Shown: piece after piece, positions 1 to 10,835 of the stretch
Numbering within the stretch: position 1 is the first letter of the stretch
Layout: each line of letters begins with the position of its first letter
Assembly (NCBI GenBank): GCA_021325675.1
Contig: JAJTCM010000007.1
Span: forward strand, 121,739 to 185,738
Reading direction: 5' to 3'
Source of the DNA: Crocinitomicaceae bacterium
GTDB taxonomy: Bacteria > Bacteroidota > Bacteroidia > Flavobacteriales_D > Crocinitomicaceae
DNA length: 64,000 nucleotides
Notes under the pieces: generated by a model
Databases searched by the model: none
The model's input: the letters and a program-made list of their open reading frames with translations, nothing else
What the model was told of the DNA's origin: nothing
Made by a program: the position numbers and the translations under genes

Positions 1-524
1 TTTCACTGGCTGTGGTCGGTGTTTCCTTTGGTGTTGTACAGGGCGGCTTATCGGGTGTTCTTGTTAAAAAACTGGGAGAGCGCGGCACTTCAAGCCTGGG
101 GATTATCGCTTTGATTGTTACAACTATTATTATCGGGATCATTCCTTACGGCTGGATGATGTACGCGATTATCGTTCCTTATGCACTTTGCGGTGTGATC
201 GACCCGGCAATCCGTTCAATTGTCACCCGGCAAACCGCCCAGAATGAACAGGGAGAATTACAGGGGATTTTTTCCAGCCTGATGAGCCTGGCCGAAATCC
301 TCAGCCCGCTTTTCTTCGGGTGGATCTATTTTATGAGCACCCAGGTGAAACCAACTCCGGCGCTCAACTACGGAATTGCATTTTTCGTTTGCGCTTTCAT
401 TTCCCTGCTGGCTTTTCTGCTTCTCCGCTGGACGCTCAGCAAGAAACATTCAGCACTTTTGGATGAGCCGGAAGAACCGCTCAAAGAAGAGATATCAACA
501 ATGACGGAAAATAACAATTTTTAA
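1..524 (+). CDS. MFS transporter, C-terminal part (TetA/drug antiporter type)
   Basis: This is the 3' end of a major facilitator superfamily gene; the frame is already open at base 3, so the start lies outside the window. The visible 170 or so residues contain about four hydrophobic segments, an intracellular KKLGERGT loop typical of TetA-like MFS proteins between segments, and a charged cytoplasmic tail (EEPLKEEISTMTENNNF). A family member would export a small molecule across the inner membrane in exchange for protons. The substrate cannot be read from this fragment. It ends 36 bases before dnaB, which has its own promoter. Confidence 0.75.
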   Translation, partial: SLAVVGVSFGVVQGGLSGVLVKKLGERGTSSLGIIALIVTTIIIGIIPYGWMMYAIIVPYALCGVIDPAIRSIVTRQTAQNEQGELQGIFSSLMSLAEILSPLFFGWIYFMSTQVKPTPALNYGIAFFVCAFISLLAFLLLRWTLSKKHSALLDEPEEPLKEEISTMTENNNF

Positions 525-547
525 TATTCTTTTCAGGAATAAGATCG

Positions 548-555
548 TATTTTTG
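548..555 (+). promoter_or_regulatory. -7 box for dnaB
   Basis: TATTTTTG matches the Bacteroidota TAnnTTTG element. It lies only 5 bases before the dnaB ATG, so the transcript would be leaderless or nearly so unless an upstream promoter dominates. No good -33 TTTG was seen. Confidence 0.5.
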
Positions 556-560
556 CAATT

Positions 561-2132
561 ATGGAGAATAATGGGGGGGAAAACAAAAAAGCTCCGGCGC
601 AACGTTTAAGAAGTACTACTTCCGGTTTAATCGGTGAATACGGCAAAGTTCCGCCGCAGGCAGTTGATTTGGAACAGGCTGTGCTGGGTGCGATGATGCT
701 GGAGAAAAATGCGGTCAACGAAACGATCGATATTCTCACAGCCAACAGTTTTTACGATCCCAAACATTATTACATTTTCAAAGCCATCGTGGAGCTTTTC
801 GGAAGCTCGAGCCCGATCGACCTGCTTACCGTTGTGAGCAAGCTCAAAAAAGACGGTGAGCTCGAACTGGCTGGCGGGGCGGTTTACGTTTCCCAGCTTA
901 CCAACCGGATTGCATCAGCGGCCCACGTTGAATATTACGCCCGCGTCATTTCCCAGAAACATATCCAGCGCGAAATCATCCGGATGTGCTCCGAAGTGCT
1001 GAAAGATGCCTTCGAAGAAACAACCGACGTTTTCGAATTGCTGAATAAAGCGGAATCCGACCTGTTCAAAATCGCTGAAAACAACATGAAAAAAAGTGTT
1101 GACAGCATGCAGAACGTCGTAAAGCAAGCCATCGATGAAATTGTGATCGCGAGCAAAAACAGCGACGGTATTTCCGGTGTCCCTACCGGTTTCCGTGAGC
1201 TTGACAAACTGACTTCAGGCTGGCAGCGCTCCGACATGATCGTGATCGCAGCCCGTCCCGCAATGGGAAAAACCGCCTTCGTTCTTTCGATGGCGCGCAA
1301 CACCGCGGTAGATTATGGCATGGGAGTTGCAGTCTTCTCTCTTGAGATGTCCTCTGTACAATTAGTAAAACGTTTAATATCCAGCGAATCGCGCATCAGT
1401 GCGGAAAAACTGCGTAAGGGTGATCTGCGGGAAGATGAGTTCATCCAGCTCCACGCACGCATCAACAAGCTTTCCACCGCACCGATTTTTATCGACGACA
1501 CGCCCGGGATCAGTGTTTTTGACTTACGTGCCAAATGCCGCAGGCTGAAAATGCTCCACAATATTGAGCTCATCATCATCGATTACCTTCAGCTGATGAC
1601 CGCCGGGGGAACCAAAGGCGCAGGAAACAGGGAACAGGAAATTTCAACTATTTCCCGCTCCATCAAGGAAATTGCCAAGGAGCTGAACGTTCCCGTAATT
1701 GCGCTTTCCCAGCTGAGCCGTTCCGTAGAATCCCGCGGTGGGGACAAACGTCCGCTGCTATCCGACTTACGTGAATCCGGTGCCATCGAGCAGGATGCCG
1801 ATATCGTGTCCTTCATTTACCGCCCGGAATATTACGGCCTGATCGAAAGTGAAACCGGGGAATCCAATGCCGGCGTAGGTGAAATTATCGTAGCGAAACA
1901 CCGGAACGGTGCGCTGGACACCGTGCGGCTTAAGTTTATCGGCCAGTATGCCCGCTTCGACAACCTCGATTCTTACGGTGATGAAGAATTTACGACGATC
2001 AGCTCTTCGATGAACGCCAACCAGAACTTTGATGCGCCGTCCCCCGGCATGGTGACTATCGGAAGCAGGATTAACCAGGGCAACGATTTTGATAATTTTG
2101 AAAAAGACTATAACGATGATACGCCTTTTTAA
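561..2132 (+). CDS. dnaB: Replicative DNA helicase DnaB
   Basis: Hexameric 5'-3' helicase that unwinds DNA at the replication fork and binds primase. At 523 residues it is slightly longer than E. coli DnaB because of an extended, polar C-terminal tail. The N-terminal DnaB domain covers about residues 35-135 (QAVDLEQAVLGAMML at its start), a helical linker follows, and the RecA-like motor begins near residue 205. The P-loop ARPAMGKTAF spans residues 231-240 with Lys237; Walker B IIIDYLQLM lies near 337-345; the arginine-rich SQLSRSVESRGG loop follows. No intein is present. The next gene overlaps its 3' end by 17 bases. Confidence 0.97.
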   Translation: MENNGGENKKAPAQRLRSTTSGLIGEYGKVPPQAVDLEQAVLGAMMLEKNAVNETIDILTANSFYDPKHYYIFKAIVELFGSSSPIDLLTVVSKLKKDGELELAGGAVYVSQLTNRIASAAHVEYYARVISQKHIQREIIRMCSEVLKDAFEETTDVFELLNKAESDLFKIAENNMKKSVDSMQNVVKQAIDEIVIASKNSDGISGVPTGFRELDKLTSGWQRSDMIVIAARPAMGKTAFVLSMARNTAVDYGMGVAVFSLEMSSVQLVKRLISSESRISAEKLRKGDLREDEFIQLHARINKLSTAPIFIDDTPGISVFDLRAKCRRLKMLHNIELIIIDYLQLMTAGGTKGAGNREQEISTISRSIKEIAKELNVPVIALSQLSRSVESRGGDKRPLLSDLRESGAIEQDADIVSFIYRPEYYGLIESETGESNAGVGEIIVAKHRNGALDTVRLKFIGQYARFDNLDSYGDEEFTTISSSMNANQNFDAPSPGMVTIGSRINQGNDFDNFEKDYNDDTPF

Positions 2133-3387
2133 GCTTCAATTCAGGCTTGCTCTGCTTTTCTTCTGTTTTGCTTTCTTCGGACGCAGCTCACAGATCCTGA
2201 TCCCCATGGACGAAACGCAGACGAACCACCTGAAATCCTACGGGATAGCTTACTGGATCCTTGAAAACGATGTGGTGATCGAATGGCTGCTGAATTACCG
2301 CGGCGGTTCTTTCCTATGCCCAAACCTCCAAAAAATTGAAGAAGAGCTGATTATCCGCGGAGTGAAGTATGAAGTGATTTCCGACGGGCAGGCCAATACC
2401 ATAAAAAACGAAATCGCCAACCCGGAAGTTAACCAGGAACTGGTGCAATTGGAAAAAGCGCCGAAAATTGCTGTGTATACACCCAAAGGAAGTCTTCCCT
2501 GGGATGACGCCGTAACGATGGTGCTTGAATATGCCGAGATCCCTTACGAAAAAATCTACGATTCGGCCATTATCATGGGCGTTTTGCCGAAATACGACTG
2601 GCTGCACCTGCACCACGAGGATTTCACCGGGCAATACGGTAAATTTTATTCTTCCTATAAAGATTTTCCCTGGTATAAAGAACAGGTAGCCCAGGCAGAA
2701 GCCGACGCTCAAATGCTTGGTTTCAAAAAGGTTTCCCAGCTCAAGCTGGCTGTTGCCAACAATATAAAGAATTTCGTTGTAGGCGGTGGTTTTCTCTTCA
2801 CGATGTGCAGCGGCACCGATAGCTTCGACATTGGGCTTGCAGCCCACAACACGGACATCTGCGAACGCATGTACGACGGCGATGCCATGAACCCGAATTG
2901 CCAGGAACAGCTTGATTTCGGCAATACACTCGCCTTTGAGGATTTTAAGCTCGTTAAAGACCCTTATGTTTACGAATATTCCAACATTGACGGAACGGAG
3001 CTGCACCGTATGCCCGAAAACACCGATAAATTCACCTTATTTGAGTTTTCCGCCAAATGGGACATTGTTCCTACGATGCTGACACAGTGCCACACGGATG
3101 TGATCAACGGTTTCATGGGCCAAACGACTGATTTCAAGAAAGACCTCATCAAGCCGAACGTACTTATCCTGGGTGAAAACAAAGCTTTGGGGACAGCCAA
3201 ATACCTGCACGGCGAATACGGCCAGGGCACCTGGACTTTTTATGGCGGCCACGACCCTGAAGATTTCCAGCACCGCGTAGGCGATCCTCCAACAGACCTG
3301 AACCTGCACCCGAACTCACCGGGATATCGTTTGATCCTCAACAACATCTTGTTCCCGGCGGCGAAAAAGAAAAAACGCAAGACTTAG
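2116..3387 (+). CDS. Exported class I amidotransferase-like protein (often labelled asparagine synthetase B)
   Basis: The start was placed at ATG 2116 because it opens a clean signal peptide (MIRLFKLQFRLALLFFCFAF, then RSSQ); an ATG-like start at 2089 would add a charged stretch. The 423-residue protein belongs to a conserved Bacteroidota family that databases tend to call asparagine synthetase B, but I see no N-terminal Cys2 amidotransferase or AsnB synthetase motif. The fold clues point to a class I glutamine-amidotransferase or ThuA-like domain: GGGFLFTMCSGTDS resembles a nucleophile elbow with Cys231, and GTWTFYGGHDPED near the C terminus resembles the catalytic His-Pro-Glu region with His379. 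It ends in a lysine-rich tail. Its function is unknown; the export and fold assignments are inference. Confidence 0.7.
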   Translation: MIRLFKLQFRLALLFFCFAFFGRSSQILIPMDETQTNHLKSYGIAYWILENDVVIEWLLNYRGGSFLCPNLQKIEEELIIRGVKYEVISDGQANTIKNEIANPEVNQELVQLEKAPKIAVYTPKGSLPWDDAVTMVLEYAEIPYEKIYDSAIIMGVLPKYDWLHLHHEDFTGQYGKFYSSYKDFPWYKEQVAQAEADAQMLGFKKVSQLKLAVANNIKNFVVGGGFLFTMCSGTDSFDIGLAAHNTDICERMYDGDAMNPNCQEQLDFGNTLAFEDFKLVKDPYVYEYSNIDGTELHRMPENTDKFTLFEFSAKWDIVPTMLTQCHTDVINGFMGQTTDFKKDLIKPNVLILGENKALGTAKYLHGEYGQGTWTFYGGHDPEDFQHRVGDPPTDLNLHPNSPGYRLILNNILFPAAKKKKRKT

Positions 3388-3392
3388 TTTCC

Positions 3393-3510
3393 CGCGGATT
3401 AGCGCAAATTTGAACGCAAATAAGCGCTGATTTTTTTATATTTTCTTTATTCTAGAAAGTATTTTTTCGCGGATCAACGTGGATTTGGGCGCGGATAATT
3501 GCTGATTTCA
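3393..3510. repeat. Family E repeats, left copies (CGCGGATT type)
   Basis: Two direct, imperfect copies occur: 3393-3437 (starting CGCGGATTAGCGCAAATTTG) and 3468-3510 (starting CGCGGATCAACGTGGATTTG). Both read through variants of the words CGCGGATnA, ACGCnnAT and AAnnGCTGATT. The second copy covers the last 11 or so codons of the GxxExxY gene on the minus strand. A third, inverted copy lies beyond that gene at 3948-3997. Confidence 0.7.
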
Positions 3511-3890
3511 TCTTTCAGGCCATTTACTTTTCTGAATATATTTTCGGAAATATTGCTGGAATTAAAATTGACAAGTAAGCCCAGTTTTAAACCGGATAAT
3601 TTCAGATAAGTGATTAATTGCTTGTGATGTACTTCCGCGAGGTTCTCAACGGATTTGATTTCTATAACAACTTTATCTTCGACCAATAGATCAAGCCGGT
3701 ATCCTACTGCCAAATGAATCGCCCGGTAAACCAAAGGTTGGGGAACTTGTGATTTAACACGCAAATCAATTTCATTTAATTCATAAATCAATGCTTGCTC
3801 ATAAGCGGATTCCAATAAACCGGGGCCAAGTTCATTGTACACTTTAAAAATAACGCCCCGAATCAGGTAGGAAAGGTGGTTTTCAGTCAT
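3474..3890 (-). CDS. GxxExxY family protein (PDDEXK-like fold)
   Basis: A 138-residue protein of the GxxExxY family, recognised from GPGLLESAYEQAL at residues 22-34 (G-L-L-E-S-A-Y), followed by a nuclease-like core: LDLLVEDKVVIEIKSVE has the D-(x)n-ExK arrangement of PD-(D/E)XK enzymes. The biological role of the family is not established. The gene runs against both neighbours and is enclosed by inverted CGCGGATT-type repeats; its last residues (NYPRPNPR) are encoded by repeat sequence. This suggests it arrived as a unit. It shares its strand with no adjacent gene, so it is probably transcribed alone. Confidence 0.85.
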   Translation of the reverse strand: MTENHLSYLIRGVIFKVYNELGPGLLESAYEQALIYELNEIDLRVKSQVPQPLVYRAIHLAVGYRLDLLVEDKVVIEIKSVENLAEVHHKQLITYLKLSGLKLGLLVNFNSSNISENIFRKVNGLKDEISNYPRPNPR

Positions 3891-3947
3891 GCTCTAAAAT
3901 TTAGGTAATTGAAGTTAAGCATTTTATTTGATATGAAAACAATTCAA

Positions 3948-5725
<1,778 letters not shown>

Positions 5726-5727
5726 AG

Positions 5728-5779
5728 GAATGATGAATTATGAGTGATGAATATTCTTCATTCAATATTCATCATTTTA
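5728..5779. repeat. Family B repeat, hairpin copy
   Basis: The left arm reads AATGATGAATTATGAGTGAT and the right arm ATTCTTCATTCAATATTCAT; together they can fold on themselves. It lies between the convergent ABC-F and CotH genes and may end transcription on either strand. Confidence 0.5.
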
Positions 5780-7285
5780 TTCCTTAACCAGCTGCAGGTT
5801 CATTTCCTTGCCGTTCAGCTTGAATTTCAGCAAGTAGAAGCCTGAAGCGCCGTTAACAGTAATTTCTTTCGCTGATCCGAGGTCTTTCACTTCGAAATCA
5901 ACTGCTTTTCCTGAAATATCAAACAAGCGGATTTCTTCAGCACCTGCTTTCAGCGTAAAGCTATTTTCAAAAGGGTTCGGATAGATTTTCAAACCTTCAT
6001 TATCCTGCTCATCCAAACCAACTTCACAGCCTAATGCATTCATCAGGTAAGCATTTCGCGCACTGACAAAGGACTTGATCCCGTAAATTGTCTGGTTACC
6101 CATACCTCCGCTGACAACAATTGAATTTTCAACATTATCGATGAAATTCTGGGTGGTGTACATTTTGTTGTTATCTGCCGTAACATGCGGCTGGATCAAG
6201 GCTTTGAGCGCATCAGCCCGGGCGTTGATATACGTGGAATTGAAATGGCTGTTCAGAATTTCGCACATGTAATCCGTATATTCTTCATACAAAGCGGTGT
6301 TGGCGAACATGCGGCTTACCAGCGGACGGTTGCTGCCTACGTAATTGGGTGCGAGCTGTACCAGGTTGCCCAAACCGGGGCCACTGTACATTCCAAAAGC
6401 TTCGTTCCCGTCCCATTTGATCCATTCCCATTTCCCGGTGGTCAGGTTTTGATAGAGGTAATAATTCCTCCCGCTGTTCAGGTAGCTGTCGAGGTTCGAA
6501 AAGAGGTTATCGAGCGCAATGGAATGAATAAAAGTCGTTTGGTTAATATTTGTACCGAAATTGTTGCCAAAATCAGCTGCCGAAGAGTTGTTGATGAAAT
6601 TAATCAGGGAAATCAAGCCGCTCCAGTCGTTCAGGTCCTCATTCGTTTTGAGCTCGTAGCGCGTATAATAGCTGGTTGCCGTTTGACCGTAATACATCAG
6701 GTCAGCCGGTGTTGTCCCTCCGGTATTATCGCCTGCTTTGTAGAGGTTACCGAGATCGTCCAGGATAGCCCAATCCAGGAACTGGTCGTCCACTTGTTCC
6801 ACGATTGTATAAAAACCCCAGAAAGTTCCGTTCATATACACGTTGGCGTAATTAATGCGCGGAGCAGGGATTCCCAGCGTTCTGCACAGGTCAAAAAACA
6901 CTTTTTCACGCATGAAGGTCGGGTCTTTGAAGCCGTTGTTGAAATTCAGCTTTTTCAGGCCGTCATAATCCTGGCCCTGTACCCACTGATTGATATCGAC
7001 CTTAAATGATTTCTTGTTGCCCGGGTGCCCGTAGCTCGAATTTCCTTTCAAACGGATAGCGATGGAATCCATTTCATGAACGCCCTGGTTGTCCGTAATT
7101 TGAAAACCGGCGGCCATCATGTCTTCCTCAAGGGGATAATTAGCTACAAGACTGTCCCAAAAACCTGTTTGGTTAAACGTAATATCCACGCGGACAACCT
7201 GGTCGGTACCATAAAAATTTTCGCCGGGAATTTGTGAGAAGCTTAGGAATGGCGCAAAAGCAGCCAGAAAAATCAGTTTTTTCAT
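5777..7285 (-). CDS. CotH-type kinase-like protein with T9SS sorting domain
   Basis: Secreted 502-residue protein. It has a signal peptide (MKKLIFLAAFAPFLSFSQ) and a CotH domain over about residues 25-400, recognised from LKGNSSYGHPGNKKSFKVD, LNFNNGFKDPTFMREKVF, GFYTIVEQVDDQFL and WIKWDGNEAFGMYSG. CotH proteins are atypical protein kinases of spore coats and secreted bacterial proteins. The C terminus (about 425-502) is a type A T9SS domain: LKIYPNPFENSFTL, then ISGKAVDF and ASGFYLLKFKLNGKEMNLQL. The protein should cross the outer membrane by T9SS. Its target is unknown. It converges on the ABC-F gene. Confidence 0.88.
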   Translation of the reverse strand: MKKLIFLAAFAPFLSFSQIPGENFYGTDQVVRVDITFNQTGFWDSLVANYPLEEDMMAAGFQITDNQGVHEMDSIAIRLKGNSSYGHPGNKKSFKVDINQWVQGQDYDGLKKLNFNNGFKDPTFMREKVFFDLCRTLGIPAPRINYANVYMNGTFWGFYTIVEQVDDQFLDWAILDDLGNLYKAGDNTGGTTPADLMYYGQTATSYYTRYELKTNEDLNDWSGLISLINFINNSSAADFGNNFGTNINQTTFIHSIALDNLFSNLDSYLNSGRNYYLYQNLTTGKWEWIKWDGNEAFGMYSGPGLGNLVQLAPNYVGSNRPLVSRMFANTALYEEYTDYMCEILNSHFNSTYINARADALKALIQPHVTADNNKMYTTQNFIDNVENSIVVSGGMGNQTIYGIKSFVSARNAYLMNALGCEVGLDEQDNEGLKIYPNPFENSFTLKAGAEEIRLFDISGKAVDFEVKDLGSAKEITVNGASGFYLLKFKLNGKEMNLQLVKE

Positions 7286-7397
7286 GAAGTGTGTTTCCTT
7301 ATTGACAGCTAAAGTTAATAAAAGTTTAAGCGCACAGGCGAAAAAATCTGCCTGACATGCTAAAAACGCGGATTAAGGCGGAAAGGTTGGGGATTAA

Positions 7398-7446
7398 TGA
7401 GAATGAAGAATGAAGAATGAGGAATGGAGAATTGAGACTGGAGCAT
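7398..7446. repeat. Family B repeat, left arm
   Basis: AATGAGAATGAAGAATGAAG and similar words continue to AATTGAGACTGG. The rest of the 244-base gap between the divergent CotH gene and the next gene (7286-7529) holds only AT-rich sequence and a -7 box. Confidence 0.5.
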
Positions 7447-7505
7447 TATACTTTCGTTTCGATTTATAATACAAATGACTTATTCGCTAAACCAGATTTT
7501 AGAGC

Positions 7506-7513
7506 TTACTTTG
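7506..7513 (+). promoter_or_regulatory. Probable -7 box
   Basis: TTACTTTG matches seven of eight TAnnTTTG positions and lies 16 bases before the ATG at 7530. Confidence 0.4.
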
Positions 7514-7529
7514 CTTCAAATTAATTTCC

Positions 7530-8174
7530 ATGAAAGGTTTAACACTTCTTCTCATCATCGCCGGGGCTTACAGCTTAAAAGCCCATGGCCAGCAAGCCGA
7601 CACCAGTTTCTGCACGTATTTCCGTGATTTCATCGTATTCAATGAAACACAAAACAACGCCACCATCCTTGACCTGGAGGAAATGGGCATGGACACCCTG
7701 CCGCGGGATGGCGAAGATGACATGGATTTTGTCCTGCGACATACACGCGCTTCAATTTCCCGCATGATCTATGAAGATTTTGATATCTACAAGGTTCAGT
7801 ATCATCTGTACAGCAATGAAAATGCCCATATTTTTCACAACAAAAGCAAAAACCTCGCTTATTACAAAGAAGATATCCCAATGAGCGGCCTTGCCCCCGA
7901 TTATACCGGCGCACGCAAGCAATTGCTCCAGTTGTTCACCAATTGTGGTGATTACGAAAAAGCAGGCTTCGTACGGGAAGAATTCAATAAAAATGATTAT
8001 TTGCTTGATGATATCAAAGACCTGTACAAAGATCTGTATATGGATGTTTTCAAAGTGAAAAACAGCAGCTCGGATTTCCGTTACGTGATCCATACAAATA
8101 CCAGCGCCGCAACGGGACACCTGGAGATTTACATCATACATAAGAACTTTTTGCAGTACATCGTTACGAAGTAA
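7530..8174 (+). CDS. Exported protein of unknown function
   Basis: I do not recognise this 214-residue protein. It begins with a signal peptide (MKGLTLLLIIAGAYSLKAHG, then QQA) and has no further hydrophobic segment, so it is probably periplasmic or secreted. The mature part is acidic near the N terminus (LDLEEMGMDTLPRDGEDDMD) and mixed alpha/beta in composition, without repeats or a lipobox. It stands alone, with its own weak promoter and a family B repeat directly after the stop codon. Confidence 0.7.
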   Translation: MKGLTLLLIIAGAYSLKAHGQQADTSFCTYFRDFIVFNETQNNATILDLEEMGMDTLPRDGEDDMDFVLRHTRASISRMIYEDFDIYKVQYHLYSNENAHIFHNKSKNLAYYKEDIPMSGLAPDYTGARKQLLQLFTNCGDYEKAGFVREEFNKNDYLLDDIKDLYKDLYMDVFKVKNSSSDFRYVIHTNTSAATGHLEIYIIHKNFLQYIVTK

Positions 8175-8224
8175 TTGAAAACATAGGATTCATTCTACAT
8201 TTTCAATTCTTCATTTTCCATTCT
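8175..8224. repeat. Family B repeat
   Basis: TTGAAAACATAGGATTCATT, then CATTTTCAATTCTTCATTTT and CCATTCTA. It fills the gap between two convergent stop codons exactly. Confidence 0.5.
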
Positions 8225-8702
8225 ATTTGGTATGATCCGGTGGAAGTGTCGTTGGGATTTTACAAACCCGGTCGTGGGCTACAATTGCGCCCGTAACGCC
8301 GACATTGAGCGATGAATTGCCGGGAAGGCGCACCAGGAAATGACATTTTTCACGCACTTCGGGCGGTAAGCCATTGTCTTCCGAGCCTAAAAGGTAAATC
8401 GCGCGTTTCGGATGCCTGAACTCATGCAGCGGAACGGCATTATCATCGATTTCAATGCCTACCAAACGGCAATCGTAAGGAATATTGCTGAGCAAATCCT
8501 CGAATTCCTTGTAATAGAACATGGGAATCCGCGCCCAGGCTTTCACCACGTCGGACGTTTGCTTTTTGTAGCGCTGCCCCACTGTAAAAATGTAGCTTGC
8601 CCCCATAATATAGGCTGAACGCCAGAGCGTACCGACATTGTGCTCCGTTTTAGGCTTAAATACGCCAATCGCATAAAAGCCTTCTTCCGTTTTAGTTTTC
8701 AT
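8223..8702 (-). CDS. TrmH/SpoU family RNA 2'-O-methyltransferase
   Basis: A 159-residue SPOUT methyltransferase. Motif 1 is [14 protein letters not shown] (about residues 22-35), motif 2 [16 protein letters not shown] (about 100-115) and motif 3 [15 protein letters not shown] (about 132-146), which build the knotted SAM-binding site. It lacks the N-terminal L30e-like RNA-binding domain of larger SpoU proteins, so it is a minimal form similar in size to TrmL. The target nucleotide cannot be deduced. Its ATG overlaps the stop of purC as ATGA, so the two are co-translated. Confidence 0.88.
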   Translation of the reverse strand: MKTKTEEGFYAIGVFKPKTEHNVGTLWRSAYIMGASYIFTVGQRYKKQTSDVVKAWARIPMFYYKEFEDLLSNIPYDCRLVGIEIDDNAVPLHEFRHPKRAIYLLGSEDNGLPPEVREKCHFLVRLPGNSSLNVGVTGAIVAHDRVCKIPTTLPPDHTK

Positions 8703-9661
8703 TCGTGGTTTACCGGCTTTAAGTCTTTCAAAAAACCTGTTACATTTTTTTCAATGCGCGAACGCATATCCGAGTTATCGGCTTTGATAAAGGTTCTTCC
8801 TGAAATTTTTTCGTAAAGCTCAATGTAGCGCTCCGTGATGGTATTCACAAATTCGTCCGGCATAAATGGCATCGTTTGGCCTTCCAATCCCTGGAAACCG
8901 TTTTCGATCAGCCACTGGCGCACAAACTCTTTGGATAATTGCTTTTGCTGCTCGCCATTCGCCTGTCTTTCTTCGTAACCATCTGCATAGAAATAGCGCG
9001 AAGAATCAGGGGTATGAATTTCATCGATGAGGTACACTTTTCCGTTGTACAAGCCAAATTCGTATTTCGTATCCACGAGGATCAGTCCTTGTTTGGCCGC
9101 CATTTCCGTTCCGCGCTGAAAGAGGGCACGTGTATACTTCTCGAGCTGCACGTAAATTTCCTCCGGAACAATGTTTTGCGCAATGATCTCCTCGCGGGAA
9201 ATGTCTTCGTCGTGGCCTTCTTCCGCCTTACTTGCCGGCGTGATGATCGGTTCGGGGAATTTGTCGTTCTCCCTCATTCCTTCCGGCAGGGAAACGCCGC
9301 ATAAAACCCGTTTTCCGAGCTTATATTCGCGTGCGCTGTGTCCTGCAAGGTAACCGCGGATCACCATTTCAACCCGGATAGGCTCACATTTCAAACCAAC
9401 TGCTACACTTGGATCGGGAGTTCCCAGCAGCCAGTTCGGCACAATATCTTTTGTAGCATCCAGGAAAAGCGTTGCCACCTGGTTCAAAACCTGCCCTTTG
9501 TAAGGAATACCCTTTGGTAAAACATGGTCAAAGGCTGAAATACGGTCGGAAGCCACCATCACAACAATGTCGTTTTCGATGAAATATACGTCGCGCACTT
9601 TGCCTTTGTAAACGCCTGTTTGGTTCGGGAACCGGAAATCTGTTTCTGTAATGCTGTTCAT
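8699..9661 (-). CDS. purC: Phosphoribosylaminoimidazole-succinocarboxamide synthase
   Basis: SAICAR synthase, the ATP-dependent ligase that joins aspartate to CAIR in purine synthesis. The 320-residue form resembles the longer eukaryote-type and Bacteroidota enzymes, not the 237-residue E. coli form. Visible family motifs are [20 protein letters not shown] and [20 protein letters not shown] near the N terminus, [12 protein letters not shown] around 120, [20 protein letters not shown] around 195-215, and [13 protein letters not shown] just after. It is the first gene of a purC-trmH pair. Confidence 0.95.
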   Translation of the reverse strand: MNSITETDFRFPNQTGVYKGKVRDVYFIENDIVVMVASDRISAFDHVLPKGIPYKGQVLNQVATLFLDATKDIVPNWLLGTPDPSVAVGLKCEPIRVEMVIRGYLAGHSAREYKLGKRVLCGVSLPEGMRENDKFPEPIITPASKAEEGHDEDISREEIIAQNIVPEEIYVQLEKYTRALFQRGTEMAAKQGLILVDTKYEFGLYNGKVYLIDEIHTPDSSRYFYADGYEERQANGEQQKQLSKEFVRQWLIENGFQGLEGQTMPFMPDEFVNTITERYIELYEKISGRTFIKADNSDMRSRIEKNVTGFLKDLKPVNHE

Positions 9662-9698
9662 TGGTTTTAATTATGTATTTTGAAAAATGAAAAAGATT

Positions 9699-9720
9699 GA
9701 GCCGTAAGATCTTACGGCTC
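9699..9720 (-). terminator. Terminator after phoH (possibly bidirectional)
   Basis: Perfect 22-base palindrome, GAGCCGTAAGATCTTACGGC plus TC, flanked by an A/T run on each side. On the minus strand it lies 15 bases past the phoH stop and is followed by AATCTTTTT. No plus-strand gene ends here, so phoH is the likely client. Confidence 0.75.
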
Positions 9721-9734
9721 TTTTTATTTTTCAT

Positions 9735-10736
9735 TTATATTGTTAAGTCGTTTGGCGGGGTGTTAATACCTTTCTTTTCTTCCCGTTCCGCCTTGTCTTT
9801 TTCCTCGGCCACCTCGAAAGCGTCAATGATGCGTTTTACGAGCGGGTGGCGGATGACGTCGTGCTGGTTGAGACGAACTATACCGATTCCTTCAATTCCG
9901 TTGAGGGCGTCAAGCGCATAGCTCAGTCCTGAACGCTGTTTTTTCGGTAAATCGACCTGCGACATATCCCCGGTGATGATAAAATTAGCCGTTTGCCCCA
10001 TTCGCGTGAGGAACATTTTCATCTGCATCACGGTAGCATTCTGCGCCTCATCGAGGATCACGAAAGCTTTATCAAGCGTACGGCCGCGCATGAAAGCGAG
10101 CGGTGCGATTTCGATAATACCGTATTCGAGCATATCAGCCAGCTTTTCGGGCGGGATCATATCGCGCAGTGCATCGTAGAGCGGCATGAGGTACGGATCG
10201 AGCTTTTCTTTCAGGTCGCCGGGCAAAAAGCCGAGGTTTTCACCAGCTTCAACCGCCGGGCGCGTCAGGATTATGCGTTTAACCTCTTTGTTTTTCAGCG
10301 CGCGTACGGCGAGGGCAACCGCTGTGTAGGTTTTTCCTGTACCGGCAGGCCCAACGGCAAATACCATGTCATTTTCATTGACAGCCTGTACCAGTTTCCG
10401 CTGGTTGATGGTTTTGGCCTTAATTTTTACACCGCCATTGCCATGCACCAGGATTTCCGTACCGTCTTCCGAATTTTTGCTGTCAGCTTCTTCGATGAGG
10501 AGCTGTTCAATGATATTTTCGCTGATGGTATTGAAACGGTGGAAATAATCGGTTATCTGTTCGAATTTCTTCTCAAATAAATCCACGGTTTCCTCGTCTC
10601 CCAAAACCTTGAGCTTGTTCCCGCGGGCCACAATTTTTAAGGTCGGGTAGTAAAGGGTAAGCTTTTTCAAATAAAGGTTATTAACACCAAATATTTCAAC
10701 CGGATTAATGCCTTTAATTTCGATCGTTTTTTCCAA
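9735..10736 (-). CDS. PhoH-family ATPase (PhoH-like)
   Basis: Cytoplasmic ATPase of 333 residues. An N-terminal KH/PIN-like segment (about 1-75) comes before the P-loop helicase-like core. Walker A is GPAGTGKT (129-136), preceded by QRKLVQAVNENDMVFAV; Walker B VILDEAQNAT and TRPAVEAGENLGFLPGDL are typical. PhoH-like proteins are linked to RNA metabolism and often sit near ybeY, which is not seen here. The start is TTG (10734-10736), supported by family alignment (MEKTIEIKGINPVEIFG). It is divergent from the DUF62 gene. Confidence 0.93.
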   Translation of the reverse strand: MEKTIEIKGINPVEIFGVNNLYLKKLTLYYPTLKIVARGNKLKVLGDEETVDLFEKKFEQITDYFHRFNTISENIIEQLLIEEADSKNSEDGTEILVHGNGGVKIKAKTINQRKLVQAVNENDMVFAVGPAGTGKTYTAVALAVRALKNKEVKRIILTRPAVEAGENLGFLPGDLKEKLDPYLMPLYDALRDMIPPEKLADMLEYGIIEIAPLAFMRGRTLDKAFVILDEAQNATVMQMKMFLTRMGQTANFIITGDMSQVDLPKKQRSGLSYALDALNGIEGIGIVRLNQHDVIRHPLVKRIIDAFEVAEEKDKAEREEKKGINTPPNDLTI

Positions 10737-10766
10737 TAGAAAATGTAATTAATTGTTTATTTTATT

Positions 10767-10774
10767 CAAAAATA
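10767..10774 (-). promoter_or_regulatory. -7 box for phoH
   Basis: On the minus strand it reads TATTTTTG, 30 bases before the TTG start. A TTTG lies 24 bases further upstream at 10799-10802. Confidence 0.45.
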
Positions 10775-10792
10775 TGAAGAATAAAGCTTAAT

Positions 10793-10819
10793 TTTGAACA
10801 AAATTAGTAAATAATTTTG
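10793..10819 (+). promoter_or_regulatory. Promoter for the DUF62 gene
   Basis: TTTG at 10793-10796 and TAATTTTG at 10812-10819, 16 bases before the ATG. The 15-base spacer is shorter than the usual 19 or so, but the -7 box is a full match. Confidence 0.5.
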
Positions 10820-10835
10820 CAAATAACCGGAGAAA

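Noticed and set aside
2314..3006. A 230-codon open frame on the minus strand
   Set aside because: It lies wholly inside the amidotransferase-like gene, has no promoter or family match, and fits a shadow frame of a real gene.
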